64,000 nucleotides of DNA, taken from NCBI RefSeq assembly GCF_032341175.1, contig NZ_CP135435.1, positions 3,162,001-3,226,000 on the forward strand. Direction: 5' to 3'. The DNA comes from Bacillus sp. DTU_2020_1000418_1_SI_GHA_SEK_038 (GTDB lineage Bacteria; Bacillota; Bacilli; Bacillales; Cytobacillaceae). Shown in pieces: positions 26,342-36,965 of the stretch. The notes under the pieces were generated by a model. That model did no database searches. It saw nothing but the letters and a program-made list of their open reading frames with translations, and was not told the DNA's origin. The stretch's first letter is position 1; each line of letters opens with the position of its first letter. The translations under genes were made by a program, and so were the position numbers.

Positions 26342-27001
26342 CTATTGTTCTGTTCCTTTTTCAATCAATTTTTTACCGTATCCCGCCAATAAATGGTCTG
26401 GCTGAATTTCTAGTGCTTTTTCAAAATATTGCAGTGCTTTCTCTTCATCTTCCTTGAAGCCAAATGCTACACCTAAATTATAATAAGCATCTGCATGGTC
26501 TGGATCGATATGAATACATTTCTCCAGCTGAATAATCGATTCATCAATAAAGCTTTCTTGAGCCAAGCATAAGCCGTATTGAAAAAATGCTTCAGAATCA
26601 TTTTCATTTAATTCTGTACTTCTTTGTAAATATGGCAAAGCTAATTTTCCTTGTTCCAGAGCTATTAAAGATAGGCCAAGCATAAAATAATTATCACCGG
26701 ACTCCATTCCCTTTTTCATCGCGGTTTCAAACATTTTCTTTGCCTCTTGAAAATTTTGAAGATCGTAAAGCAAGTTTCCTGCACTATAATAGGCCGCAGT
26801 TGCATTCTCATCAAGCTCAATAGCTTTTTCATAAAACTTTAATGCTTTTTCCGTTTCTCCTACGACTGATAAAACATTGCCAAAATTTATATAAGACGTT
26901 GGATCTTGAGGCTTTTCCTCAATGGCTTCCATAAATACAGTTGCCGCCTCTTCCCATTTTCCTTCTTCCATATATTGAATACCTAATTGGTTTTTATCCA
27001 T
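26342..27001 (-). CDS. yrrB: TPR repeat protein YrrB
   Basis: 219 residues made of six or so tetratricopeptide repeats (for example NFGNVLSVVGETEKALKFYE, YYNLGVAFGFKEDEEKALQYFE), forming a superhelical protein-binding scaffold. B. subtilis YrrB is the counterpart; proposed to link with the neighbouring tRNA thiolation and RecD2 genes, without proof. Start ATG 27001 with TGGAGTGA upstream; the extension to 27022 has no ribosome site. Confidence 0.9.
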   Translation of the reverse strand: MDKNQLGIQYMEEGKWEEAATVFMEAIEEKPQDPTSYINFGNVLSVVGETEKALKFYEKAIELDENATAAYYSAGNLLYDLQNFQEAKKMFETAMKKGMESGDNYFMLGLSLIALEQGKLALPYLQRSTELNENDSEAFFQYGLCLAQESFIDESIIQLEKCIHIDPDHADAYYNLGVAFGFKEDEEKALQYFEKALEIQPDHLLAGYGKKLIEKGTEQ

Positions 27002-27058
27002 CTTAAATTCACTCCATTTCATTTAGAAGTATAGCATATTCTTCAATGTTTCAAACGA

Positions 27059-27107
27059 GAAAAAAGGGCTCTTTCGACTCTGTTTTAACAGAACCGAAAG
27101 AGCCCCC
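27059..27107 (-). terminator. Terminator after mnmA
   Basis: Minus strand: GGGCTCTTTCGGTTCTGTT / AACAGAGTCGAAAGAGCCC followed by TTTTTT; one mismatch region in a long stem. Confidence 0.92.
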
Positions 27108-27128
27108 ATGCATTATGTTCAAACTAGT

Positions 27129-29418
<2,290 letters not shown>

Positions 29419-29463
29419 ATATTTCACCTTCTTAATAGTCTACTCTTTAGCTATATCCGAGAC

Positions 29464-29736
29464 TTTTCGTATATAACCGCTGCGTTCGCAAATAAATCCG
29501 CTGCGTTCGCAAATAAACCTGCTGCTTGCGCAAATAAATCTGCCGTGTTTGCAAATAAATCTGCTGCGTTCGCAAATAAATCTGCTGCGTTCGCAAATAA
29601 ACCTGCCGCGTTCGCAAATAAACCTGCTGCGTTCGCAAATAAACCTGCTGCGTTCGCAAATAAACCTGCTGCGTTCGCAAATAAATCCGCTGCGTTCGCA
29701 AATAAATCCGCTGCGTTCGCAAATAAACCTGCCGCT
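29464..29736. repeat. Tandem repeat, 13 x 21 bp, between cymR and iscS
   Basis: 273 bp of the unit TTCGCAAATAAAYCYGCTGCG; the first (left) unit is degenerate (TTTTCGTATATAACCGCTGCG) and the third and fourth are 20 and 22 bp. It fills almost the whole 333-bp spacer. Because 21 is a multiple of three, long open frames such as (AFANKPA)n appear on both strands; these are by-products, not genes. Related in sequence to the 20-bp repeat upstream of alaS. Confidence 0.96.
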
Positions 29737-29751
29737 TTCGCTAATTAGCTG

Positions 29752-30171
29752 TTAAATATAAAACATATAGCCGTCTGTATCTCCATCATCTTTATAATTA
29801 GCTAAATCCTCAAGTGTTGTATTGTCCAGCACATCTTTTACTGCATCACGTATTCTCATCCAAAGATGTTTCTTCGCTGGCTCCTCGTCTTCAATCCCTT
29901 CCACAGGGCTAATTGGACCTTCCAAGACGCGAATAATGTCTCCTGATGTTATATTGCCGGGAAGATCTCCTAAAATATAACCGCCATAAGCTCCGCGGAT
30001 GCTCTTGACTAAGCCCGCATTCCGTAAAGGAGCAATGAGCTGTTCCAAGTAATGCTCAGAAAGATCATTTGTCTGGGCAATTGATTTTAAAGAAATAGGA
30101 CCCTCTCCATGCTTCTTCGCTAATTCCATCATAATAGTTAAACCGTAGCGGCCTTTTGTCGATATTTTCAT
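29752..30171 (-). CDS. cymR: Rrf2-family cysteine metabolism repressor CymR
   Basis: Winged-helix Rrf2 regulator that represses sulfur and cysteine uptake genes, working with CysK in B. subtilis. 139 residues: MKISTKGRYGLTIMMELA, recognition-helix region AQTNDLSEHYLEQLIAPLRNA, wing SIRGAYGGYIL. It lacks the three-Cys iron-sulfur signature of IscR, consistent with CymR. Its start overlaps the stop of the upstream YczE-like gene by one base, so the two are coupled. Placed ahead of iscS-mnmA as in B. subtilis. Confidence 0.95.
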   Translation of the reverse strand: MKISTKGRYGLTIMMELAKKHGEGPISLKSIAQTNDLSEHYLEQLIAPLRNAGLVKSIRGAYGGYILGDLPGNITSGDIIRVLEGPISPVEGIEDEEPAKKHLWMRIRDAVKDVLDNTTLEDLANYKDDGDTDGYMFYI

Positions 30172-30869
30172 TAACTTACACCTCTATCTTTTTCATTTAA
30201 AACTGGCACTTTATTTTTCGCTTTCATTTTAGCTAAGAACCGGTCAGTCATATTCTGGCATTGCGGCAAAGCAATACCTGCTATCGGACCGATCGAAATT
30301 CCAATAATAATTGTTCCCCAGAAAACAGGTCCTCCGAGCTGCCAGCCGATCAAAAGCACGGCGATTTCCATGCAAAGTCTAATATGTGCAACTTTCCAGC
30401 CTGTTTTTGATGTTAAGGCAATCATGAGGCTATCCCTTGGCCCCGCTCCAAATTGTGCCGAAATATAAATACCCATGCCGTAGCAGCAAGTAATAATTCC
30501 GAAAATAAACATTATGATTTTCCCTGTAAGTGAAGATGGGGTTTGCATAAAGGGAAGCATTAAATAAAAATCCATAAATAAACCAAATAAAACCATATTT
30601 AAAAAAGCACCCATTTTTGGGAACTCCTTCAGAATAACAGATGATAAAGCCAAAATAACGAACCCGACAATAATGGACCAGCTTCCAATTGTAAGCCCGA
30701 ATTGATAATATAAGCCTACATGAAAGATATCCCATGGTGTTGCACCTAAATCAGCAAGAATTAACAGCACAGCCCCAAGAGTCATGACAAGCAGCCCCAC
30801 TATAAAAACAATGAATCTTGACCCAATTTGACCCCTTTTTATCATATTCACCTGTCCATTTCTCCCCAT
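30171..30869 (-). CDS. YczE/YyaS/YitT family membrane protein
   Basis: About 225-232 residues with five predicted transmembrane segments and the family pattern LADLGATPWDIFHVG ... MGIYISAQFGAGPRDSLMIAL ... IGISIGPIAG. Function unknown; paralogues include B. subtilis YczE and YitT. Start uncertain: ATG 30869 lacks a ribosome site, and ATG 30845 (after AGGTGAAT) gives MIKRGQIGSRF and may be the real start. Coupled to cymR (TAATG overlap), which is unusual because cymR in B. subtilis is not preceded by this family. Confidence 0.85.
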   Translation of the reverse strand: MGRNGQVNMIKRGQIGSRFIVFIVGLLVMTLGAVLLILADLGATPWDIFHVGLYYQFGLTIGSWSIIVGFVILALSSVILKEFPKMGAFLNMVLFGLFMDFYLMLPFMQTPSSLTGKIIMFIFGIITCCYGMGIYISAQFGAGPRDSLMIALTSKTGWKVAHIRLCMEIAVLLIGWQLGGPVFWGTIIIGISIGPIAGIALPQCQNMTDRFLAKMKAKNKVPVLNEKDRGVS

Positions 30870-30984
30870 TAGTAAAGCTTATTCTTAGTATATAGATAGA
30901 CTTTTGTTATTATAGCATATTTAGAGGTGATAAATCATTTTGTCATTCCTATTATTATGGTATGTTTAATAATATTGTACCTTT

Positions 30985-31080
30985 AATCAAACTCGCCTCA
31001 GCGAAATTGCGCCCAGATTTTTATCGAGCATGCTCGATAGATTTCCCCTAAAAATATGAGGCATCCGCCGGAGGCTTTAA
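30985..31080. repeat. Hairpin-rich probable interspersed element
   Basis: Spacer sequence containing the perfect palindrome ATCGAGCATGCTCGAT (31023-31038) and flanking GCCTCAGCG / CCGCCGGAGGC blocks. This composition is typical of the repeated intergenic elements of Bacillus genomes; only one copy is in this window, so the call is by appearance. Confidence 0.4.
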
Positions 31081-31140
31081 CTTCATTTAGTCGAAGTTTT
31101 TATTTCGGCTGAATGCATTAGAAGTTTTGGAGTGATGAAA

Positions 31141-32406
31141 TTGAATATTAAGCCATTAGCATTCCGAATGAGACCGCGAACGATCGAAGAAATCATTGGG
31201 CAGGAGCATCTTGTAGCCCAAGGGAAAATTATTAATCGAATGGTTAGAGCTAAACAGCTAAGCTCGATGATTTTATATGGACCTCCTGGGATAGGCAAAA
31301 CGTCCATTGCTAGCGCAATTGCCGGTAGCACCCGCTTCGCCTTTCGCAACTTAAATGCTGTTACAAATAATAAAAAAGATATGGAAATCGTTGCCGCCGA
31401 AGCAAAAATGTCCGGCAAAGTCATCCTTCTCCTTGATGAAGTACACAGATTAGATAAAGGGAAGCAAGATTTCCTCCTTCCCTATTTAGAGAATGGGATG
31501 ATTACGTTAATTGGCGCAACAACAAGCAACCCTTATCATGCCATTAATCCTGCGATCCGCAGCCGCTGTCAAATTTTTGAATTAAAGCCTTTATCAGTTA
31601 AAAATATTAAAGAGGCATTGCTCCGAGCAATCGAGGATAAGGAGCGAGGATTAGGAGAAAAACAAGTTCAAGTAACAGAAGAGGCACTTACTCATTTCTC
31701 CACTGCCTCAAATGGAGATGTTAGAAGCTCGTTAAATGCTTTAGAGCTGGCTGTTTTATCAACTGAACCTAATAGCGAAAACATCATACAAATTGATTTA
31801 GCAGCAGCAGAAGAATGCATGCAGCGAAAAAGCTTAACCCATGACAAAGATGGAGATGCCCATTATGATGTTCTCTCTGCATTCCAAAAATCGATCCGGG
31901 GAAGCGATGTCAATGCCGCTTTGCACTATTTAGGAAGATTAATTGAAGCAGGGGATTTGCAAAGCATCAGCAGACGTTTACTAGTAATCGCCTATGAAGA
32001 TATCGGACTTGCTTCTCCCCAGGCAGGGGCTCGAACACTTGCAGCGATTGAAACGGCCGAACGGGTAGGCTTTCCTGAGGGAAGAATACCTCTTGCAAAT
32101 GCAGTTATCGAGCTTTGCTTATCACCAAAATCGAACTCAGCAATTATGGCAATAGATACAGCCCTTGCCGATATTAGAAAAGGAATCAGCGGCGAAATCC
32201 CAGATCACCTTAAGGATGCTCATTATCAAGGGGCTAAGGAACTTGGCAGAGGAATTGATTATAAATACCCCCACGATTATGAGGGCGGCTGGGTTAAGCA
32301 GCAATACCTGCCGAATAATATTAAAAATAAACTATACTACCAGCCGAAGAAGACAGGTAAATTCGAGCAAGCTTTATCAGCTATTTATTCAAATCTGCAA
32401 AAATAA
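31141..32406 (+). CDS. rarA: Replication-associated recombination protein A (YrvN)
   Basis: AAA+ ATPase of the RarA/MgsA/WRNIP1 family acting at stalled replication forks. 421 residues: LAFRMRPRTIEEIIGQEHLV, Walker A LYGPPGIGKTSIA, Walker B LLLDEVHRL, arginine finger NPAIRSRCQIF, and C-terminal tetramerisation domain (AYEDIGLASPQAGA, GRGIDYKYPHDY). TTG 31141 favoured: TTGGAGTGA is 6-8 nt upstream and it matches B. subtilis; GTG 31132 and ATG 31135 are too close to that site. Divergent from the YczE-cymR operon. Confidence 0.96.
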   Translation: MNIKPLAFRMRPRTIEEIIGQEHLVAQGKIINRMVRAKQLSSMILYGPPGIGKTSIASAIAGSTRFAFRNLNAVTNNKKDMEIVAAEAKMSGKVILLLDEVHRLDKGKQDFLLPYLENGMITLIGATTSNPYHAINPAIRSRCQIFELKPLSVKNIKEALLRAIEDKERGLGEKQVQVTEEALTHFSTASNGDVRSSLNALELAVLSTEPNSENIIQIDLAAAEECMQRKSLTHDKDGDAHYDVLSAFQKSIRGSDVNAALHYLGRLIEAGDLQSISRRLLVIAYEDIGLASPQAGARTLAAIETAERVGFPEGRIPLANAVIELCLSPKSNSAIMAIDTALADIRKGISGEIPDHLKDAHYQGAKELGRGIDYKYPHDYEGGWVKQQYLPNNIKNKLYYQPKKTGKFEQALSAIYSNLQK

Positions 32407-32408
32407 AG

Positions 32409-32449
32409 GCACAGAAGAAATCAGCTTTGACAACGATTTCTTCCGTGCT
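32409..32449. terminator. Terminator between convergent rarA and ABC operon
   Basis: GCACAGAAGAAATC / GATTTCTTCCGTGC around a 12-nt loop, T-rich on both outer sides. Confidence 0.88.
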
Positions 32450-32454
32450 ATTCT

Positions 32455-33420
32455 TTAAGCGGCTACGTCTCTTTTCTTAAATACATAGAAAGCGACTGCT
32501 TGAAATAAAGCGAAATATAAAACTAACATTGTCACTGAGAAACCTAATGACATACCTTCTACCATTGGAGATCCCTCAAAATATTGCAGCAAATCAGTGT
32601 TTGCAAATAATAAATATTTTGCCCATTCGTATTTCATCGAAATCAATCTAGTCACCTGTCCCCCCATGAATAAAAGGAATAAGGACAAGCCAATTGCAAG
32701 TGAACTACTTCTGAATGCTGCTGAAATCATAAATGCCATTGTAGCAAGCATTAGCATATTGATTGATTTAAGACTGTAATAATTGAGTAAATGAACAAAC
32801 ATACTTTGTTCAGTAACCGCCCCGTTAAAATATTTTAAATAAGGAGTCGGATGTTCAGGCATGCCAAAAAGGATTGCCCCTAGTCCACCAGAATAAACAA
32901 ATAGGAGAGCAAGCATAAATAAGCCAAACAGGAGAACTGTTAAATACTTTGACAGCAAAATTTTCCCCCTTTTAATGGGACGAATTAATAACAGCTTAAT
33001 GGTTCCCCAATTAAATTCACTTGCGACAATTCCTGCTGCAATAATGATCGTAAATAATCCAACAAATTCGATCGTCTGTGAAGCATCATTAACAAATCCC
33101 CATATCGAATAATCCACATTTGGAGAAATATCATGGTCGATTCGATACGTATTTAGCGCTATTTCTCTTTCATAATGCTCCTTCATTTCTCTTGGTGCAG
33201 AACTGCCCATTTCTTCTAGCTGCTTTTCATAACTGTCATTCTGAACTTGAAGCCCTCTTTTCCATTCTGTGTTATCTGGTACAGCTCCTTTAGATTCCTG
33301 ATATTTAATAAAACCGCCAGCTATCGTTGTAACTAAAAGGAGAATTCCAATCATCACATACGTCCCAGGCCGCTTAAATATTTTCATCCATTCATTTTGG
33401 ATCAGTCTAAACATTCTCAA
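32455..33420 (-). CDS. ABC-2 type transporter permease
   Basis: 321 residues with an N-terminal transmembrane helix (residues about 20-38), a ~60-residue extracytoplasmic segment, and five further helices in the C-terminal two-thirds, the usual ABC-2 permease layout. EFNWGTIKLLLIRPIKRGKILLSKY is the cytoplasmic coupling region typical of this family. Last gene of the five-gene GntR/ABC operon; its start overlaps the end of the upstream ATPase gene by 4 bases, so those two are partners. Substrate unknown; comparable systems deal with cell-wall active peptides. Confidence 0.88.
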   Translation of the reverse strand: MRMFRLIQNEWMKIFKRPGTYVMIGILLLVTTIAGGFIKYQESKGAVPDNTEWKRGLQVQNDSYEKQLEEMGSSAPREMKEHYEREIALNTYRIDHDISPNVDYSIWGFVNDASQTIEFVGLFTIIIAAGIVASEFNWGTIKLLLIRPIKRGKILLSKYLTVLLFGLFMLALLFVYSGGLGAILFGMPEHPTPYLKYFNGAVTEQSMFVHLLNYYSLKSINMLMLATMAFMISAAFRSSSLAIGLSLFLLFMGGQVTRLISMKYEWAKYLLFANTDLLQYFEGSPMVEGMSLGFSVTMLVLYFALFQAVAFYVFKKRDVAA

Positions 33421-34331
33421 TTCACCTCCGTGGATGTCACTTCTAGGAATCGGTCTTCTAATGTTTTTGTCATCTCTTTTATTCCATAAATTTGTATTTC
33501 ACTTTTAACAAGCTCTTTCACTATAACTGGAACTACCTCTCTTTTTAATGGAACTGCAATGCCATTCTCAGTCAATTTCACCTGCAATTCAGAGAATAGC
33601 TCCCCTATTATAGAACTCGCTTTCTCCTTTTTATCCACTTCCATCTCATAAACCTTTTCATTCCCTTGAACAAAATCGCTAATCAGCTGAACATCAATGA
33701 GCTTTCCGTATTGAATGATGCCAATACGGTCACACATCATTTCCATTTCCGATAAAAGGTGGCTTGATACGATAACTGCCATATCCCTTTCTCGTGCTAG
33801 CATTCTTAGATGATCCCTAATTTCCCTAATTCCGGCCGGGTCTAACCCATTGGTCGGCTCGTCCAGTATCAATACTTTAGGATCATGTAAAAGGCATTGT
33901 GCCAGTCCTAATCTTTGTCTCATACCGAGGGAATAAGTTTTCACCTTATCATGGATTCTGTCTGTCAAACCGACAAGCTCTACAGTCTCATTAATTTTCT
34001 CCTTCGATACTCCCTTAGACATTCTTGCATAATGAATAAGGTTCTGATAGCCGCTCATAAATTTATACATTTCAGGGTTCTCAACAATAGCACCTACATG
34101 GGTAATGGCTTTTTCAAAATCTGCATTGATACTGTGGCCAAGGATTTTGATATCACCAGATGTCATCCCAATTAACCCCACTATCATCCGAATCGTGGTT
34201 GTCTTTCCGGCACCATTAGGTCCAAGAAAACCAAACACTTCCCCTTTATTAACATTAAAGCTCAGAGAATCAATGATTGTTCTTCCATTAATGATTTTTG
34301 TTACGTTTTGAATCTCTACAGTAGCGCTCAT
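33417..34331 (-). CDS. ABC transporter ATPase (BcrA-like)
   Basis: 304 residues: Walker A GFLGPNGAGKTTTI, Q-loop region VGAIVENPEMYKFMSG, signature YSLGMRQRLGLAQCLL, Walker B VLILDEPTNGLDP, H-loop VIVSSHLLSEMEMM, then a C-terminal domain as in bacitracin-export ATPases. Directly followed by its permease and preceded with no gap by another ATPase, so the operon encodes two distinct nucleotide-binding proteins. Confidence 0.92.
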   Translation of the reverse strand: MSATVEIQNVTKIINGRTIIDSLSFNVNKGEVFGFLGPNGAGKTTTIRMIVGLIGMTSGDIKILGHSINADFEKAITHVGAIVENPEMYKFMSGYQNLIHYARMSKGVSKEKINETVELVGLTDRIHDKVKTYSLGMRQRLGLAQCLLHDPKVLILDEPTNGLDPAGIREIRDHLRMLARERDMAVIVSSHLLSEMEMMCDRIGIIQYGKLIDVQLISDFVQGNEKVYEMEVDKKEKASSIIGELFSELQVKLTENGIAVPLKREVVPVIVKELVKSEIQIYGIKEMTKTLEDRFLEVTSTEVN

Positions 34332-35036
34332 TTATTCTCCCCTCGATTCTTTAAATGTCCTTTTCATCCATTCGATAATGGAAATACCTTCTGTTTCTCT
34401 AAGCTCTTCAACATGGTGGCGGCCAATTAATTTCCCATTTTGCATGGCTAACACTTCATCTAGCAGGGGCTCAATTTCATCAATCTCATGTGTTGCAATA
34501 ATGACGATTTGGTTTTCAAAATCAATATAGGAAAGCAAGCTTTTTACGATAGAATCCCTCACCATTGGATCTAGCCCAGAAAATGGTTCATCTAATAGCA
34601 ACACAGATGATTCCCTTGCTAAGGCTAGCACGAGCTTTAAACGTCCGCGGTTTCCTTTTGACAGTTGCTTAATTTTTTTATTCGGATCCAAGTTCATAAA
34701 TTGAACTAATTCTTTCGCCCGTTCCATTCGAAAATCCGCAAACTGTGAAGCATGGAAGTTGATCATATCCTTTACTTTAAAAGGCTGATAGAACATATCA
34801 AGCTCTGACAGATAGGCTACACTTGCAGCTATTCTTCGATCAGATGCTTTCCCATTCACAATTACCTTCCCAGTTGATGGGAGTACAAGACCAGCGATCA
34901 TCTTTAAGGTTGTAGATTTTCCGCTTCCGTTCGGACCAAGCAGCCCATATATTTTCCCGCTTTCAAGTGTGAACGTGACATCATCCAAACCTATTTCTCT
35001 TCCGTACTTTTTCGTGACATGCTGAAATTCAATCAT
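34332..35036 (-). CDS. ABC transporter ATPase (YtrB-like)
   Basis: 234 residues: Walker [15 protein letters not shown], signature [15 protein letters not shown] (a variant LSKGNR rather than LSGGQ), Walker [15 protein letters not shown]-loop [11 protein letters not shown]. This variant and the position right after a YtrA-type GntR regulator match the YtrB class of ATPases in B. subtilis. Likely works with the membrane protein at 35418-36206. Confidence 0.9.
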   Translation of the reverse strand: MIEFQHVTKKYGREIGLDDVTFTLESGKIYGLLGPNGSGKSTTLKMIAGLVLPSTGKVIVNGKASDRRIAASVAYLSELDMFYQPFKVKDMINFHASQFADFRMERAKELVQFMNLDPNKKIKQLSKGNRGRLKLVLALARESSVLLLDEPFSGLDPMVRDSIVKSLLSYIDFENQIVIIATHEIDEIEPLLDEVLAMQNGKLIGRHHVEELRETEGISIIEWMKRTFKESRGE

Positions 35037-35038
35037 CT

Positions 35039-35413
35039 TTAACCCTCTCGCTTTCCTTTAATATAAAATTGTAAGCCAGAGACCATTTCTTCTTCCGAAA
35101 AGCCAAGCTCTTTCATGTTATTAAAAAATGCTTCAATAATATCCATCTGCAGCTTCGCCTTTAAGTCCTTAATTTGGTTGGTGTTTTCAGTCACAAATGT
35201 CCCTTGCCCGCGTTTCGTTTCCACGATTTCCATCCTTTCTAACTCACTATAGGTTCGTTGAATTGTATTTGGATTGACTCCAGTTTGAATCGCCATTTCA
35301 CGGACAGAAGGGAGTTTGTTTCCAGGCAATAATTCTCCTCTCGCGATTTGCTGATTTATTTTATCAACGATCTGTATATATATCGGCTTTGATGCTTGGA
35401 ATTCCTCTCCCAT
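35039..35413 (-). CDS. GntR family regulator, YtrA subfamily
   Basis: 124 residues: N-terminal winged helix ([50 protein letters not shown]) and only a short C-terminal helical region, which defines the YtrA subfamily. Such regulators repress their own ABC operon and are relieved by wall-active antibiotics. Probable operator at 36233-36256 in front of the operon. Unlike B. subtilis, where ytrA is first, here a membrane-protein gene precedes it. Confidence 0.92.
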   Translation of the reverse strand: MGEEFQASKPIYIQIVDKINQQIARGELLPGNKLPSVREMAIQTGVNPNTIQRTYSELERMEIVETKRGQGTFVTENTNQIKDLKAKLQMDIIEAFFNNMKELGFSEEEMVSGLQFYIKGKREG

Positions 35414-35417
35414 TACA

Positions 35418-36206
35418 CTACACCTCCACTTTCCTCTCTAATAGCCAAACTGCAATGAGGAAAACAACTGCGGCTACAGCTGTATAAATAATTCCGTTCA
35501 TAATTGATATTTCAGCTGTATCTACTAATCCTGCTGATGCTGAACTTTTTCCTGTTTCAAACTTTAACGTTTTCATAGGTTCTAACTTGATTACACCTAT
35601 ATTTATAAGTTTTTTATAAAACGGCAGATTTTGAATATAATTACTAGCTGCAGTTAATACAACCCATAATCCGATTATGATTGGCCAACGAAATGTATTA
35701 AGTGAAGGAATTCCTTTTAGTGAGTGATAGAACGCCCAGTAAAATAACACCCATATTCCTAAATAGATAGAGCTTAAAGCAAGTGCGATTCCAATTAAGC
35801 TGATATTAGGCAACGGTTCACCAGCAAAATGATTAAAGCTTTCTGCATGCATGGAATGATTTACTTGCCAATCTGTAATAAATAACGCAATCGAAAACGA
35901 AACAAGGAAATAAACAAATCCCGCTGATAGCTTTGCTAGGAACAGCTTTGCACCATGATTAGGATTGTGCAGCCATAGCTGTGAATGTCCTTCAATATTC
36001 AGTGAATTTATCAAGTATGCTGGCAAATATAATACATGGCCAACGAGGATCATGATGGAAATGATCGGAAAAATGACAAATTCTTTAAAGTAATGCATCA
36101 ACCCTAACCCTGCAATAAAAGAGAAAAATAATATCCCGATTCCTACCATAAACCAGCTTTTAGTTAATTTAATTTCTTTTATAAATAAGCCTTTAAATGC
36201 TAACAT
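35418..36206 (-). CDS. ABC-2 type membrane protein, first gene of YtrA-like operon
   Basis: 262 residues with about six transmembrane segments (strongly hydrophobic at residues 20-38, 45-65, 95-112, 135-160, 175-190, 238-258) and an N-terminal KGLFIKEIKLTKSWFM cytoplasmic lead typical of ABC-2 permeases. ATG 36206 behind GGAGGGAG. Five bases upstream of the GntR gene, so the operon order is membrane protein, regulator, ATPase, ATPase, permease. Probable partner of the YtrB-like ATPase. Confidence 0.8.
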   Translation of the reverse strand: MLAFKGLFIKEIKLTKSWFMVGIGILFFSFIAGLGLMHYFKEFVIFPIISIMILVGHVLYLPAYLINSLNIEGHSQLWLHNPNHGAKLFLAKLSAGFVYFLVSFSIALFITDWQVNHSMHAESFNHFAGEPLPNISLIGIALALSSIYLGIWVLFYWAFYHSLKGIPSLNTFRWPIIIGLWVVLTAASNYIQNLPFYKKLINIGVIKLEPMKTLKFETGKSSASAGLVDTAEISIMNGIIYTAVAAVVFLIAVWLLERKVEV

Positions 36207-36232
36207 TGTTCTCCCTCCTGCATGAATGTTAT

Positions 36233-36256
36233 AGTGTATTAGTTAAATAGTACACT
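36233..36256. promoter_or_regulatory. Probable YtrA-type operator
   Basis: Inverted repeat AGTGTA-N12-TACACT, nearly palindromic across all 24 bp, 27 bp upstream of the first operon gene and overlapping its likely promoter. The half-sites match those known for YtrA (AGTGTA...TACACT); I recall 13 bp between half-sites there, versus 12 here. Confidence 0.75.
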
Positions 36257-36401
36257 GGTACATACGGGGAAGTCAATACAATTTACTTTTTTTAGAAAAA
36301 TTAGGAGTGATTATTTATTCGGTTACATTCCCACTGAATATTTTCTTTTTTGAAAGGTGAGGATAAAACGTATATTTCAATTTTTGCAAAGGAGCGAAAA
36401 A

Positions 36402-36926
36402 ATGAAGGCGCGAAAAGGTTTATGGACAGAAGAAGAAGATCATTTGCTGATGGAAATTGTAGAGGAGTATGTTTCAAACGGGGATTCTAGGGCTTCAGCG
36501 TTTAAAAAAGCCAGCATAGAATTAGGGAGATCGGAGGCAGCCTGTAAATCAAGATGGAATTCAGTTTTAAAAGATAAAGCCGAAAAAAGCATTAAAGCCC
36601 CTAAAGAACCCTTCGAAAATAAAGAACTTGAATCTTCGCAAATTCATTTGCCTGAAAAAAATGAGCCTATCAATAGTTTGGATCAAGCAATTAGCTTTCT
36701 TAAAAATTATTCTGCTGAGTTACCAGAAGCCGAACTAATAGATGAAAATAACCGCCTTCAGGAAGATAATAATCGTCTTAATGCTAAAAATAAATCACTA
36801 ATGAAAACACTTGTTGAGAAGCAGGAACTATTTGAGATGGAAAGAGAAAAATATGAAAACGTCTTAAAAATATTACAACAAGCAGACTGCCTGTTAAAGA
36901 AAGAGCCTATTAGGATGATTCATTAA
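36402..36926 (+). CDS. RsfA family Myb/SANT-like transcriptional regulator
   Basis: 174 residues: N-terminal Myb-like domain (RKGLWTEEEDHLLMEIVEEY ... LGRSEAACKSRWNSVLKDK), a linker, then a C-terminal coiled coil (ENNRLQEDNNRLNAKNKSLM). This is the RsfA/YlbO architecture; RsfA modulates sigma-F-dependent prespore genes in B. subtilis. ATG 36402 has AAAGGAGCG upstream; earlier in-frame starts lack one. Divergent from the ABC operon, convergent with tcdA. Exact orthology to RsfA versus other family members is not settled. Confidence 0.82.
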   Translation: MKARKGLWTEEEDHLLMEIVEEYVSNGDSRASAFKKASIELGRSEAACKSRWNSVLKDKAEKSIKAPKEPFENKELESSQIHLPEKNEPINSLDQAISFLKNYSAELPEAELIDENNRLQEDNNRLNAKNKSLMKTLVEKQELFEMEREKYENVLKILQQADCLLKKEPIRMIH

Positions 36927-36932
36927 AAACAT

Positions 36933-36959
36933 AAAAAAAAAGCCCAGCAAAGCTGGACT
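36933..36959 (-). terminator. Terminator after tcdA
   Basis: Minus strand: AGTCCAGC / GCTGGGCT, 3-nt loop, then TTTTTTTT. Confidence 0.9.
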
Positions 36960-36965
36960 GAATAA

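Noticed and set aside
29447..29722. Minus-strand (YLRTQQV)n open frame
   Set aside because: Same repeat by-product on the other strand.
29464..29736. CRISPR array
   Set aside because: Units are directly adjacent without unique spacers and there are no cas genes.
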